A program made the translations under genes and the position numbers. 64,000 nucleotides of DNA from contig OY540813.1 in assembly GCA_961205875.1 (NCBI GenBank), positions 11,069,001-11,133,000 of the forward strand, given 5' to 3'. How positions within the stretch are numbered: the stretch's first letter is position 1; every line of letters starts with the position of its first letter. A model generated the notes under the pieces. That model searched no databases and was not told the DNA's origin. It was given only the letters and a program-made list of their open reading frames with translations. Origin of the DNA: Sialis fuliginosa (taxonomy: Eukaryota > Arthropoda > Insecta > Megaloptera > Sialidae). Shown here piece by piece: positions 49,258 to 63,307 of this stretch.

Positions 49258-49859
49258 ATCTTTTTTGTAGAGAATTCAATTTCCTATAATATAGAATATA
49301 GATCACTATAATTTTTGTTGTAAAATATTCCCTTACAAAGATTTATCTTAATTTGCTAAAAAAAATGCTTTATATATTTATTATATTAAATATCATTTTG
49401 ACGTTTGCATACAAAAAAATTTAAATTTAGATTGAAATTGTCAAAAAATTAAATGGTTATAACCAATGCCAGTCAGTTTATCTGAATACTTTTTTGGTTT
49501 TTATTAAAACTGTTCAACAGAGATAGAAATATGAAACAAAATCTTTATAAAAGTAGTAGGTTTCTTAAATAAAAATATATATTTCAAATATTTGTATTAA
49601 CATTAAAATGAATTGGCAAAATGAAACCAAAAGGGAATGTTTATATAATATTTTGATTGATGTAAAAAATATTTTATCCCAGCCCACAATACACAATTCT
49701 TATCTCAAATATCTTATAAAAATTGCGTAAAAATAAACGAATATTTGTCTAAAACAAATCTGAAAAAATCTTGTACACATAAATGATAAATGTATGTTTT
49801 TTAAAACTACAACAAAAAAGAAAATTTGTACTTTTCGTTATTTTCGTACGGCATACATG

Positions 49860-50040
49860 CATGAAAATCGCGTGGAAAGTTTATATCTGTGAAAAACACA
49901 ACCGAGGTTTCGCATAACGAAGAGTTATTTGTGACGCGGCTCGAGCGGAAGCGACATACGTGGTGTTTCGTTTCCGCTAAACCAAAAGACTTAACGTATG
50001 TCTGTGATTTATACACGTGCTTATCCAGGGCTGGACATGA
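49860..50040. other. CpG-bearing patch, unassigned
   Basis: Contains GACGCGGCTCGAGCGGAAGC, open on both strands for about 60 codons. The plus frame (VSHNEELFVTRLERKRHTW) and the minus frame match nothing I know. Possibly regulatory or a small exon; support is weak. Confidence 0.2.
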
Positions 50041-50587
50041 ATATTGTGGAATATTTTTGTTTGGTCTTTTTTAATTAATTCAGAACATTGTGTAAGTACC
50101 CATCATCTCTATTTTTTGAGGTATATTGAAAAATTTTTATGAAGGGCAGTTCATTTATTTTAAATAACGTTTAGTTTGGAATAGAAAAAATGAGTTATTA
50201 ATTTTTGGGTTGCAATTGTTTTAATTCTGAACGTTTAAGATCTTACAACAAGGAATTGTAAATTAATTAATTTTTTCTTAAGAATTATTGCCACCACTAC
50301 ACATTTATATAAGTTAATATGCAAAAACGAATATCTTGAAAACGAATCAATGTATCAGAATACAAATTTTTGATGTACTGTTTTCAACGACTTTTATTTA
50401 AAAATTTTTTTTTCTTCGTAAACTATTTTTTAAATAATTAAAAATAAGTTTCTTCTACAAAAATGTTGGCAAGAAAAATTATAGATAATGATATTCTCCA
50501 CAACTTTCATTTAACCCATTTTTCGTTTCTGGCTTAGTGCCAATTTACAATAAATTTATAATTTTATCTTCATGTTTTTAAATTTTA

Positions 50588-50617
50588 CTATGAGTTTGTC
50601 TACAGACAAACTCATAG
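50588..50617. repeat. Perfect 14-bp hairpin
   Basis: CTATGAGTTTGTCT and AGACAAACTCATAG are separated by AC only. Confidence 0.7.
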
Positions 50618-51470
50618 ATAAACACACAAATGTTATTGTAATATGTAATCGTCATACTCGATTCAGGGATCCTCGAAACGTCTAACTCCGTTAAAATATT
50701 GAGTTGGAATTTTTTTATTATTACTATACTATATTATACCGTACATGTGTTGCAAAAATGATTACAAAGAAAAATAAAAGACGTTTATAATCTTTATCTA
50801 AATAAATTTTGTCCACGGTTAAGAAAACATACAAAAACATGTTATTATGTAAAAAATATATGAGATAAAATCTTATATGTGTATTTATTTTTGAAGAGAA
50901 TAAAATGAATTTCGCTTAAAGCAAAAGAAACGATTTATTTGAAGATAAGTTGACAAGAGAATATGAAAGAAGAATCCATGATAATAAATTGTATATAAAA
51001 AACAATATCTGTGAAGAAATTAGATTTTAGAGAATTGTATTTTAAACACAGAAAATGATCCTAGTACTTTGTCATGCCAATTACATTTGTTACATAAGTT
51101 TTAAGATATGGGGTTTTGTTATTACAATAGCTACTCATACGTATGATTTATTTTATATTAAATACACACGTGAAATACAGTACCGGAATTAGAATTGGGC
51201 ACAGGGATAGAAAAGTTCAAAGTGCTATATTATAACGGGTATGAGTTTGAAAAAAAAATTATTAATAATTACGATATTATAAAAAAAAGTTTATACAGTG
51301 AAACCGCACCATTCTAACAAACTTGTATTGTGTGTGTGGGTGGGGGGGGGAGGGTGCTGTGGGAAGTTGACAGTGATCTTCATAGTAATGGAAAATTCTT
51401 AATTAAATATACTGAATTAGAAATATGTGTTGATATTTGATTACTATCATTTATGAATATATATTGTTTC

Positions 51471-51773
51471 TTTGACGATTCTTTCTTTTATATCTTTTGG
51501 GTCGTAGTATTTACTTATCATTTTGTAATCATTAGCAAGTGTCCATCACTGCATGTTCATTACTGGTTTTACTTTATCCATTACTGGAGAGAAAACATAA
51601 ACAAAATAAAAGGCTATAATTTAAAAAACAAACTATATTTGTGGACATTGGTAATTAAATTGATTAAATAAAGAGTTACTTGTTTTATTAGTAACATGAG
51701 TTTATGAGAATTGCAAAAAAGAAGCCAAGTCAATCACAAAAACAGTAAACTTTGCTCTTATAGAGGCCATAAC
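51471..51773 (+). repeat. Interspersed repeat, copy 2
   Basis: Partner of 37546-37833, about 13.9 kb away, with an extra TTTGTAATC near 51524 and scattered substitutions. The open frame 51453-51671 falls inside it and is not a supported gene. Confidence 0.8.
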
Positions 51774-52465
51774 TGGTCACAATATGTAACCAAATAATTT
51801 ATCGAGACAAATCAAACGAACCCAAACTCGATGAGCTTATTGTTAGCCATTGAGGAGTCCCAATGACCACCTTCCACCCGTTTTTTATATACAATACAAC
51901 GTTTAATTTTTACGATGCATCATAGTAAAATTTCACCGGATTCTTTACAATCTATATTATCATTAATATGGAAGAATTACAAAATTGTCTCCCGTTTTTA
52001 GAATACTGAATCAAATAGTAATGTTTCTTTAAAAATTGGGTGTTTGTTATTAAACATTTTTCTCAGTGTACAATATACATATACATATGTATATTATATG
52101 TAATCTAATATTAATGCAATGAATGTATTTTTATTTATTGGTTTGTTGTTCGGCTATCGGCATTATTTTTATATTGAAACTCAATAATAAATACAATTAA
52201 TCAAATTCCCAATTATTAATTGTTCAAACATATTTTACGATTCAATAAACTCTAAACATAAAGGAACACGTACGAATTTCATTATTATATAAAACAAAGC
52301 GTGGTTAGAAGAGATACGGAGTTATGGGATGTCTCTAAAGAACATTAATTTCCTTAGTGTTTCGGAAAAATATAACATAATATTTAATGACTGGTTTTAA
52401 AGCGAGTTATGTGTTGAACTGGATATAGTTGAAATAATCTGACCTAAATATCTCGAGTAAATGAT

Positions 52466-52794
52466 AATGGGAACAAATTAAATGCACACTATTTTAAATG
52501 AACCTAACACTTAATAAACTATTATAGCATTTGTAAACAATATTCAACAGTATTTTTTGTGTTTTAGCAATAGTAAATATAAACTAGCGTTAAAACGCAA
52601 ATATTATTGCGCAAAACAAAATTTTAATGCTCAAAACGGAAAATATTATTGCTAAAATTTTTTTTTTAATATGACACTTTATGTTTAGTATAACGCTCAG
52701 AACTCAAAATGTTATTGCTCAAATAAAATATATTTAATGCTCAAAGTATATAAAATATTGCGCGCTTAAATACTATCCAATGATAATATTGTCA
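52466..52794 (+). repeat. TGCTCAAA repeat family, copy 3
   Basis: Contains both the 5' part (GGGAACAAATTAAATGCACA) and the 3' part (TTTTAATGCTCAAAACGG to TTGCGCGCTTAAATACTA) joined closely. It is a shorter version of the 34456 copy, with the CGGTAACGGCATA section missing. Confidence 0.7.
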
Positions 52795-52854
52795 CAACTA
52801 ACCTAGAAGGAATGTTAAAATAACAAAGTGCTAGAAAGGTACATGGCAAAATCA

Positions 52855-52915
52855 GATGTACGCTGCAATTTGTGACGAAATGTTGGCCGTGATAACGATC
52901 AAAATGATGCGACTG
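52855..52915 (+). repeat. Degraded relative of the 1867-2032 foldback
   Basis: GATGTACGCTGCAATTTGTG and the following GACGAAATGTTGGCCG parallel the loop of the 1867-2032 element, and GACTGACAAACAG follows where the arm should be. The inverted partner arm is missing or too diverged to see. Confidence 0.5.
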
Positions 52916-53877
52916 ACAAACAGAACAAAAAATAATTTTCACGTTTTGTATTTAAAATAATTTAATTTTCAAATGAAGTATTCTTTTTGTTAGTATCATT
53001 GTTTTTGAGAGTAAACGATAGAATAAGTAGCAGTTATATTTGTTTAATATCAAAGCACGAAATATATGTTTATTTAACGACCATCCTGTATATGGACGCA
53101 GTATATGAGTATAACTACAACATTATTCCTACCCCAGATTGAATAATAAAATACAAGGCATCAAACGTTTTATTGGGTAATAAAAAATTTACGATAATAT
53201 ACTACCACTAAGTTCTTTTTTTTAAAAACTGTCATCAAATTGAAAAACATGGAAGATGATGACAGCAAAAAATCTATAATACGATGTCTTTTGTATATTT
53301 ATATATGTTTTCTGTATTCTGGTTAAGTATCAAAATAACAAACATACAATAAGATATGTACTGTGGGAGGTAGATTTTAATATCTTTTGTGTATTATTCT
53401 TTTTCTCGTAACAGAATACAAAATTGGTTTTTGATGATAACATTGGTTTTTTAAACTTTTAGAATAAATATTAATAATCGGGAATAATGAAGGTAGAGAG
53501 AAATTTTTTTTATCAGATTTTATTTTATGACAAATTAGAAATGATGAATGAATATTAAAAAAAATACACTGAATATGAAGAATGAAAAATCTAAAGAACT
53601 ACATAAATACAAATGTTAAATGGAATTTTATCAATCAAAATTAAAGTTCAAAGTGACTCTTATATAAGTTAAATTACCAACAAATCAACCTCAACCGTAA
53701 TTTTATGAACATGACCCTCCTTGTACGTCAAAACCTGATATGATCGGCCCATTACCACAACCTTTCCTTATCTTGTGTCCCTGTGCTCTCTGAACAGTCA
53801 CACAGACATACACTTACAAAAAGGCTGGCAAAAAACATATGATAAAAAAGAAAAAGTTATATTAGAAATTGGACATG

Positions 53878-54060
53878 ATAGGGTTCCGTAGTCATTCTCA
53901 CTATGATTTATAAAAAAGAGTTATTTCAAAAATTTTCTATTAACTATTTTTGCTACAGAGTTCGTTATAATTTTCATTGAAAGTACTAATTAAAAGCTAC
54001 ATTCTGGAATTTTTTCAGATTTTTAGAAATTATAACGATAACGACATTAAAAAGCAAATA
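53878..54060 (+). repeat. Repeat related to the tandem pair at 63.3-63.8 kb
   Basis: ATTTATAAAAAAGAGTTATT, AACTATTTTTGCTA, GTTCGTTATAATTTTCATTG and AAAGCTACATTCTGGAATTT are shared with 63336-63470. It starts near AGGGTTCCGTAGTCATTCTC. Confidence 0.75.
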
Positions 54061-55170
54061 TAACATGAAAAAAATAAAAAGTTATATTAGAAATTGTTAA
54101 AAAGAGGAACAAAAAATATGTTTTAAAAAAATAGCTGTAATTGAATAAATTTCATATTTCAGATACAAACACGAATCAAAAATAAATATAAATAAACAGC
54201 TAAAAATCATATCACACCATATTTATCAATTTCCATAAAAGACTCCATCATCAGATTATCTTTATTTTATTTTTGTTTGACATAAAACATCAACATCAGT
54301 GGAGTTGTTCTGGTGTTGTCATGTCGGCGAAGCCATTATCGATAATATCGAGAATCACAGTACGTGCGCCGCAGGTGTAGGGAAAGAAAGAGGGTTTGCA
54401 TCATGGGTGTTTCCGGAAATGAAATGTCGATTTTGATGTGAAAACAACTTAATAAGTGGCTGAAAGATTTTGAATATATTTCTTTTATTTTTTATTAACC
54501 AAAGTAGTTTTGTCGTTATCGTTTTGTTACATATTATAGTGAGCGTTGTCAGGTCTCTTCAACCCAGAATGACTGGTTGTAAAGATGCTAAACTTGTAAT
54601 ACATAAAAGTTTTTAAATATAAAATTGTTATTTAAAAAAAAAGAAGATATAATAGAACTTTTTTTTAATAACTTAAAACATATTGTCCCCTGCAAGTTAA
54701 AGTATCGTAAGTGATATTAAATTATTCAAATTAAATTAAAAGTCAGGAACAATATTTAAAATATAAGAATTCAAATTGTAACAAATTAAAACAATTAAGA
54801 ATATTGCGGCAATCCGCGTTATTTTAATTTCAGAATAATAAAAATTTAAAAGCCAATTTAAATAATGGGCAACGAATAAAACGTAAACAGAATATTATAA
54901 ACACCGTATCCGTAACAAATAAAAATATAAATGAGAGTAAAAATCTTGGAAATAAAGTGTTTTTATTTAATTAAAATTGGAAGAAAATAAAGTTACTAGC
55001 ATAATTATGGAAATAATAATAATAATAATTAAAAAAAAAAACATTATTACATTTGAATTTTATGTACCTTTTTGTTTTAATTTTTATTTTATAGGTACTA
55101 TATTAATATTTTTACTTATACCCATGTATATAATAATAATAGTATAAGTATTGTGAAGCCGATTATTTTC

Positions 55171-55249
55171 GAAATCCGGATTTTGATGGAATTATCCATT
55201 TTGACCTTTTGTAAATCCATTCTGATTATTATTTTCGTCATGATGTCTG
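55171..55249 (-). repeat. Short interspersed repeat, copy 2 (opposite orientation)
   Basis: GAAATCCGGATTTTGATGGA, ATTATCCATTTTGACCTTTT and CATTCTGATTATTATTTTCG mirror 20429-20513. A GTCTGT-rich tract follows, a common tail of insect interspersed repeats. Confidence 0.65.
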
Positions 55250-57479
55250 TGTGTCTGTCTGTCGGTCTGTAAGCGCTGTAACTCAAATACGACAAATTGG
55301 AGAAGAGTAAAATTTTATATTTAAGATTAATTTTTGTCTGAGAAGAAAACCTCATATTTTTTAAAACGACCTTCCAAACGGATACGGATGTTTATTGACG
55401 TCGATTTTTGAATTTTTCGAATTACTTTGAAACAGTACGAACTAAAAAATAATGGTCAAGTTAAAAATTGTAGGTAATATTATTATCTATAGTTTATGTT
55501 CTATTCATTTTTCGAATAAACAAATAATAAAAAATTAATTATAACTTAAATGGTTCATAACAGAAAATAAATCTATAGTTTATGTCCTATTCATTTTATT
55601 CTATCTTTTATAGTTTATCAGAAATGTGTTTTAATAAAATAAGAATCTCGTACACTGTTCACTGTCAGGATTACGTATGAGAAAGTCCCGTAGCTCTTAT
55701 GGCAGATATTTATTGTATATTAAAACAAAAAATATTTAAAATGTACAATAATTTTCGTAATCTTTAATATTTATTTATAATATTAATTTAAAAAGTGTTT
55801 AATAGAAAATAACAATTTAAAAGTCAATTAATGAACATTTTCATTAACGATTTTACTTAAAAAGTCCAGAATCTATAATATATTCGACATTTAATTATTC
55901 AGCTTTATAGAACGAAACAAACAATCGTTGTCTTTAGAAAGATAATTGCTTTTCTAGCAAGTTTACATCGCATTTATCAAGTTTTCACTATATATTTGTA
56001 GTTGGATGTCAGTTTCAAAGACATTAATTAATAGAGACTTGTTAGTTTCGTAGTGTTTTTGTTTTACGTTTATATATTATCTAGTATCTACTCCCTTGCA
56101 GTCATCTGTTATTCTCTGAAGCTTAAGTACATTTTCTAAAATTGAATTTGATCGCAGAAAAATTATTATTATTAATTATTTTCATTGTGGATTTTTTGTA
56201 TAAGCATTTCATATTAATTAATATTAAAAGAAAAATATTTATGAATAATTTAATTTATATTAGTGGTATAAATAAAATGGAGTAAAGCTCAGGAGAATAT
56301 ACTGTGAGCATTACTAATAATATTAACATTAATAATTAAATATACTGGCCAAAAACACGAAAAAAGACCTTTGTTTCATTATTTAAGAACTGTAAGTTAT
56401 TATTTAGTCCTTAGAAACTGGGACACTTTATATATTAAATTACAATTAAGTACATTGGTTTGGGTATGTTATTATGTTAGTTTTTATTTATTTGGTCTTC
56501 TTATATAATAAATATCCCAAACTATTTCTGGTTAGAACATATGTATAATTTGGAAACTGTCTTACACAAGGATATACAAATATCCCTAACATAATTCTAG
56601 AATTCGTTGTCACATGAAATGCTCATAAACAATGAAGTAAGTAACAGTTTTGACAGTTATAGTTGTGAATAACAGATAATTACGACATGTAATGGTATAT
56701 TCGTACAACATTAATGTTTGTACCAAAATATAAATCTATTACAGCCCTTTACAAACTTATTTTCTTTTTTTGTGTCCCTTGAAATTAGGATATTAAATAT
56801 TTACAATATTTTAACTTGTATAATATTGTGGCAATTTATATGTTCTATGGGAAATTCAAGCGCACTTTGTTATGACGTTATTAAAAATTTTTATAAATTG
56901 CAACACAGATAATATTTGGTATGATTGGAAATATAGTTTTTATCTTTGTTGGTACAGAAAATAACAATGTCTTGTATTAAGAAATAAATAAATCAACTGC
57001 CAAATTGAAAAGCTAAGCTAAAAATCAATAATTAGTATCAAATCGATTAATAATGAGGAAAACAAGACGTCTAAGCAAGATAATAATATCAACGGAGTTT
57101 GCTAGTGTTAATATTTCAATTCAGTTATTTATTATTTACCCTTAACTGGTGTTGCAAATTTTACAAACGTAACGTATCGTGAGATATTTGTGGCCCCCAC
57201 TGAAGATAGTTTTTGGCAAGTTAGTTTCAATGAGACTGGATAACAGTTTATAAATGGTAAACAATACACTCACTTTATGTAATCAACTAGCTTTTATTAC
57301 CATTATTTTACTCAAGTATTTTCTACTAGAGATTCCAATAAAGTAACAATATTTTTGGATATTTTTAATTTTAAGTTTTTAACAAAAATATGTTTTCTTT
57401 CTTATCTAATATGAAGTAATTAAGGAAAAAAAACAAACATGTTTATATGCCACTAATTAACAATAATTAATTGGTATCG

Positions 57480-57610
57480 TGGGGACCGGCTGACCCTTAA
57501 CACTCACGTACCTACGTCCCTGAAGAGTTTAAAGCATCGAATGTTCGGCACCCGCCGTGAGATGCGACGTAATGAGATTACTTAAAATGGCGATGCGCAC
57601 GATACCAGAA
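57480..57610. other. GC-richer non-coding patch
   Basis: GGGGACCGGCTGACCC to GGCGATGCGCACGATACC stands out from AT-rich flanks. It contains GGCACCCGCCGTGAGATGCG. No coding frame or known element is recognised. Confidence 0.2.
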
Positions 57611-58369
57611 AAGTTAATATACGACCATGTTATTTTTATGTCAAAGAAAAAAGATTTTTTTTGATATTAGATATCTTTGTTGCACGTGTAAAATCTACTA
57701 TGTTATATTTTTCGGTGGAATATCTTTATGGTGCTAAACGTTAGAAAAAACTGCTTTGCAACAGTTGGAAATAACTGCTATGTGCTAATGCTTCCCAAAA
57801 TAGTATAATTATAAAATCTGCTAATTGTATGTAAAATGTATCCAGTAATATTATTAAATATTTATTGTCCCCTGAATAATTAAATACAATTGTGATATAG
57901 CAGACTATCGAAAAAAATTGTTATGATTTCCCATAGCATTTTCATTCACATAATTAAGTCACATAAATAAATCATACGTCTTTTACATTTGATTAGTTCT
58001 GTATACGTATATGTTCAATGCGACAAATTAATAAAATATTACTACATCTTTTTAGGAAATCTAGAACTCTATGTCCCTTTTTGTGAACTTTGAAATACGA
58101 GATGGTAAATATTTAAATTCATTCTACTAATTGACAACCTTGGTATCTGTAAATTCAATTTATTATGAACAAGGAAGCTAATAATTATTTAGCATTATCA
58201 CTTCAAAATTATTTTAGTTGTTCACAACCCAAAGTGAATATATTTACTTTTTATCGATTTTTGATTTTGATACATATATAGGTAGTATAATACATTCAGT
58301 AAATATTAGTGAAAATGTTTGTCATATCAGTAGCAATAAAAAAATATTTTTCAAACTATTTTTTAAGGT

Positions 58370-58735
58370 TCAGAAGAAATTCTATAAATCTCACTTTGTC
58401 GTCCGTTCATCCATCCTTTTCAATCAAAGCAAAATATCTCGTAAACTATTTATAGTAGAATATGTACATTTAAAAAAAATTCAGAGGGGACGCAAAGGAG
58501 CTTAATCAAGATGACTACTGACTCAAAAAATCTGAAAAAAATTTGGTAATGAGGTTTTGCTGTGACTACCAACGACAAATATTAAAGTCAACAATATCAT
58601 TTTAAATTTTGGAATAATAGACAGGGGCGTCATAGAATTTTTATTTTTTATCATGTGAGGTGTCGAAATGTACATTTCAATTAGTAGAATATGACTCTAT
58701 TTTTTTTCTAACTAAAAAATACACCTGTGGTTCTA
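58370..58735 (-). repeat. Reverse copy of the 31480-32025 repeat
   Basis: On the minus strand it shows TTAGAAAAAAAATAGAGTCA, TTCTACTAATTG, ATGTACATTT and, at the other end, GATGGATGAACGGACGACAA in place of the GGAC run. It has only one of the two internal sections present at 31480-32025. Confidence 0.65.
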
Positions 58736-60082
58736 AACAGTCCACGTAGTACGTAGTACTTCGGAACCCTTATGGCATTCACCCATGTATATTGACCGAA
58801 TTATTTACTGATTAGTGATTAATAAAGAAATAATTTGACTTCAAAATAATTAATATGCTGAACATGAAAGTAATATTTTTGGTATGAATATATATCCAGG
58901 ATTAAGATAGGATATAAGAATTTAATAAAAAAAGTTTCACAGTATTTGGTGGTATTACATATTTATATTAATTTTGATCAAACAATCTTATCTAACATTG
59001 GCCTGCCGTACGCGCAAAGAAAGGAGGTTTAGAAATAATGAACTTTACTTTTTGTGGCGTCAGAGAGATTTATAGAGTGCGTCTCCATATTCCCTCTTTC
59101 CTCTCTTCGACCTCCACGACAACCCATATCTCACTCCGTAACAAAGGAGGAACTATTACAAGAACACTTTTTCTTTTATATTCTCTTTCTTTCATCGCTT
59201 AGACCACTTTAAAGGGGTGGGTCTTAAGAATAATTACTCCACTCCCTTGCGAGAAGAATTTTGAAGAAATGAATTGCACTGTACACATAGAGTTGATTAA
59301 TTCAAAAATACTAATAACTCTTTTGAGTAAAAACTGTATATCAATGTTGAAGTATTTTGTCAGGTGCTAAGCATTTTGCAAGACTTTTTTTTAATTTGAA
59401 AACCCAAAAATGCTCATTCAGTAAGCATGGTGCATTTTTCATTAGTTTTAAACTTAAAATTATTGTAGATAGGTATATTTCAATCATTTTAGATTTTACA
59501 GCATTCAGGTGAATATAATTTTTTTAGTTAATACTCCATAATGAAGTTTAGATATATTTGGAACTAGCGCATTGGACCCTGTTTTACCCGGGAATATTAA
59601 TTCAATTAAGCATAAAGTAATCATGCCCACCCAACATGCCCACAACACACGGTTCACCGCGAATAGTTTTTTTTCCGACTTCATGAAATTTACACAAAAT
59701 ATACAAATATTATACACCTAAACTTTACTTTTCCATTAGTGAAAACCGAAATATAATTCGACCGGAATTTTTTCCTTTTGAGTTATGTTTCAAACTCGAC
59801 CAAATATAAATGCATTTTTAATAGCGAAAGATTAATTTGTTTTTTGAATGACTAGCAACACGTTATTTTTCCCATAAAATACAGCATAAACTTGAACTTT
59901 ATGTAGAAGATATAATTGAAAATAGTATGTGGTACATGGACAGAATATATAACATCTCTGTCTATATAAATGTATTTCTTTGCTTTGGACTTGAGGTAAA
60001 ATTTCATGCTTACAACATATACTATTTATTATTATTATTAATCAGAAGTTTAATAACTAGGAACAAAAAGTAATTTATTTTT

Positions 60083-60149
60083 GTGGCGCCCCCTCTGTGG
60101 CGATGTCCTAGGCCGATGCCTAGTGTGCCTCATTATAAATCCATCACTG
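60083..60149 (-). mobile_element. hAT-type end fragment
   Basis: The minus-strand sequence begins CAGTGATGGATTTATAATG and continues GAGGCACACTAGGCATCGG to a GGGGGCGCCAC run. This resembles the 41020 element terminus (CAGGCCCGGATTTA, CCTAGGCAG). No partner end or duplication was found, so it is a one-ended fragment. Confidence 0.45.
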
Positions 60150-60740
60150 AAACTATTTCATACCTTATGTATTTTCCTGAACGTGCCCATGTTGGTACGC
60201 TCTAGTATGAATATTTCCATTTAAATTCTGCAATTAATATTTTGTCAGTTTCCTCCGTGTCGATGATAAACCAGTAATAACACGTATCATCCGGAATTTT
60301 GTGCTCAGACCGTAAGTCAGATGAATAACACATCAGCTTCACATAACTAAACATTGGTTATTTAAAAAAAAAATTGTATATTTATCTCTTACAAAATATA
60401 GTGAACTTTTTTTGCTCAACACTTTTTTATTTTTTTCTTTCTACTAGCAATTTTTTCAACTACACAAATTAGCTTTTACAACTGCAGTTTTCATTTTTGG
60501 AACTGCAGACACAGGCTACAACTACACACTAAAATAACACCTGTTAGTTTGGAAGTATACAACTAAAAGAAAGAACAACATTCTGTGCTACAGTATTTTT
60601 ATTTTAGATTAAAACAAACACTAAAAAAGTAATCTATCAATAAAGTGAAAGCTTACATAACTAAAACTAGAGTCATCATCCGTTTTCTGGTCCATTCCAT
60701 TCATGTCCCATTCCAGGACGCATTCGTATACACTCACGCG

Positions 60741-60762
60741 ACACACACACACACACACACAC
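60741..60762. repeat. (AC)n microsatellite
   Basis: Eleven AC units. A second, shorter (CA)n run lies at 60845-60860. Confidence 0.9.
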
Positions 60763-61396
60763 GTAGAGAATATTACTAGTCTCGCAGTGTTGCAAACTTC
60801 ATACGGATAAATGAAGTTTAGTAGAAGTTGGAACAACAACTCCGCACACACACACACACAGCTTCGTCGAGTTGTAGGGAAAGTTAATCATCGGGAAAAG
60901 AGGTTCCGTCTCTCGCCTCACTCTGATCCAGTGGTTAGCAAAAGGTACTATTTAGATGAGATTGCAAAAGATCCAAAAATTATATTTAGTTTTCCAAACT
61001 TTGTGGTAAATTTATATTTTATTCTTGACTATATTTTTATATTAGCTTTTTATAAGGATAAAGAATGACTTTGTAGTGGTGTGAAAATTACCATATCGAT
61101 TATTATTTTTATATAACAAGAATCATCAAAGAACAGAGATACAAAATAGACTACAAAATATAATATTGTAGTTGGAACATTTGCTTTTTATTAAAAGTTG
61201 AGTTTCATAATCTTTTTGTGCACATCTATAACTTGCTTTTACAACAAAAATTTCCAAATAAAAACATTGCAATTGAACACGAATTAAAATTTTTCTACGT
61301 TTGACAGAAACCCAAAATTATTTATTTTTGCCGCTTGGTTGCGCTATGCTGTTGAACGATGCGAGGGGAAATAAACAAACAACGAGGGAGGAAATC

Positions 61397-61449
61397 ATGT
61401 GTGTATGTTAACTTTATTTTTCCTGCTTTAACGGCAACATACACACATG
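61397..61449. repeat. 14-bp hairpin with TGTGTATGTT stem
   Basis: CATGTGTGTATGTT and AACATACACACATG pair across a 25-base loop. The phrase GTGCACATCTAT occurs just after it (near 61458) and also near 61219, so the region may be a degraded duplicated element. Confidence 0.5.
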
Positions 61450-61759
61450 TTTTTTTGTGCACATCTATGGCACAGTACCTTTTGAATGATATCAGTTTCA
61501 TTCGCTTCCTTTTATAATAAATTCAGAATTTAAAACGTACGCTCAAATACCGACAGACAACCAGACCCAGTTCGTTAAACACTGGAGTTTGATTCTTTAT
61601 AATACAGTACTTTTCGTGGATCTATAAAAAAATTAGATTGATTGTTTAAAACTTGATGAAAAGTACTCCATTACCAAAATTAGCAAATCAACAAAAAGTT
61701 GAGTCAATTTTCTTGAAAACAAAAAACTGCTATGCAAACATTTCTCAGACATCTTTGTG

Positions 61760-61980
61760 TTTAAACATTTGTAGAACTCCAGCTCACGTAGGCACCTCGC
61801 TCCCAAACCCCATTACCACTACAGCCACAGCCGGCCTGAGATGAATGCTGGGTAATAAACAGACGCGGACCTGTTGTTGTTGCCGCGCGCATAACACACA
61901 TAATGGCTTTTTGTGTGCGAAAGTTTCGCGTGCTGGAACAGGCCAGAACTTGCCACCACACGAGGAGGTTCTTCCATAAA
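61760..61980 (-). other. GC-richer CpG-bearing patch, possible 5' exon or promoter region
   Basis: On the minus strand a TATATAGA motif near 62000 precedes CATACCAGTTTATGG, and a CGTGAGC donor-like site lies near 61783. The sequence between them is GC-richer, with GCGCGCGGCAAC. No signal peptide is encoded and the TATA-to-initiator spacing is short, so a link to the Dscam 5' end is a guess based on position and composition only. Confidence 0.2.
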
Positions 61981-63018
61981 CTGGTATGTATCTCTATATA
62001 TCTGTTTACAGGGTGTGTATAAACATTACAAAACTTTGTTAAACAATGTTTATGTGTGTTTTATTTGAATCGAGATAGAAAACTGTAAACTAGAAGTAAA
62101 AAGGTACCTCACTAATTAAGGAAATTGACAAAAATGAATGACTTCTTTCTTCAATTATGTTTGGTATTGATGAAAGATTTAAAACAATCACAATAATGCT
62201 GGATTGCACAAACCCTGATAACACCTTACTTTAACTAGAAAAAATTAAAAAAATTCATTTAAAAAAAAATACATATTAGCATATATCAAAAAAAATTACG
62301 AAAAGGCTATTCATTAGTCGGTTCGATTAATAAAAATTTCTTATATCGAAAATGGTGACACTTACTCGCATGGCCCAGTTACCCTCTTTAATTACTTACC
62401 GGCGACTGAGTTGGCACAAGGAATCAACGTGATACATTAACTAGTCAGAAAGATAAAGCAAAAAATGTTTGCTGTGTTAGTTGAAACGAATAACATTAGC
62501 CGTCTAGGGTTAAGGGAAATTCTCCGTTTTTCTTCTTTTCTGTTGCATACGCTACTGACTAGGATTAAAGAATCTATATTTTTACTTGTTATAGTAATAA
62601 AACTATCCGGGTTTCTAGTGTAATTAAAAGCTGTAAAAACATGCCAGTTGAATTATTCAACTCAATTACATTGTGTTGTTATTTAAATAAAAACAATTCA
62701 CGTATAGTTTCATAGTGCTGGCTGAAATGAAAATAGTTTTATTAACAACATGGTTGTTAATTTTTTTATTCATCGCTAGAAACGAAAAAATCAATAGAAA
62801 ATATAGTCAGAATTTTAATTCATTTTACCATTTCAGAAGAATCTGAAAATCGAAATAACCTTACCAAATCTAATACTCATTAAAGTAATTGATACGATAT
62901 TGTAAGAAATTATTATTTTATAGTTTTCTACAAAATTACTATACTAATAAACTAATCTGGTTTCTAAAGTGCCATTAGCCGGGTTGGTTCAATTAGACAA
63001 AGATACAAATAGAAACGA

Positions 63019-63055
63019 TAGTTACCAACAGTTTGAGATAAACTGTTGGTAACTA
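63019..63055. repeat. Perfect 16-bp hairpin
   Basis: TAGTTACCAACAGTTT and AAACTGTTGGTAACTA flank a 5-base loop (GAGAT). A related GGGTAACCAACAATTTG lies at about 63107-63123. Confidence 0.75.
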
Positions 63056-63307
63056 TTGGTTTGTTAATTAGAGCTCTTCAATTGACCTGTTTCTATGTTA
63101 ATTTGAGGGTAACCAACAATTTGAAGTCTTCCATAAAAAATTATATAGACTAACATAGTTTTGAATTCAACTGTTAGAAAGTTAAACATCTGGTTCAAAT
63201 GAAATTAAACAGTCACATGAAGTTATCAGTTGGTATATTTAGGTAAAACATAAATATGAACACTTAGGTAATAGTTTGTGTCTGAAACCAGACATGAGTA
63301 TTTATTA

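Noticed and set aside
60621-60857. Cys/Val-rich minus-strand frame near the 5' region
   Set aside because: Much of it is translated (AC)n microsatellite.
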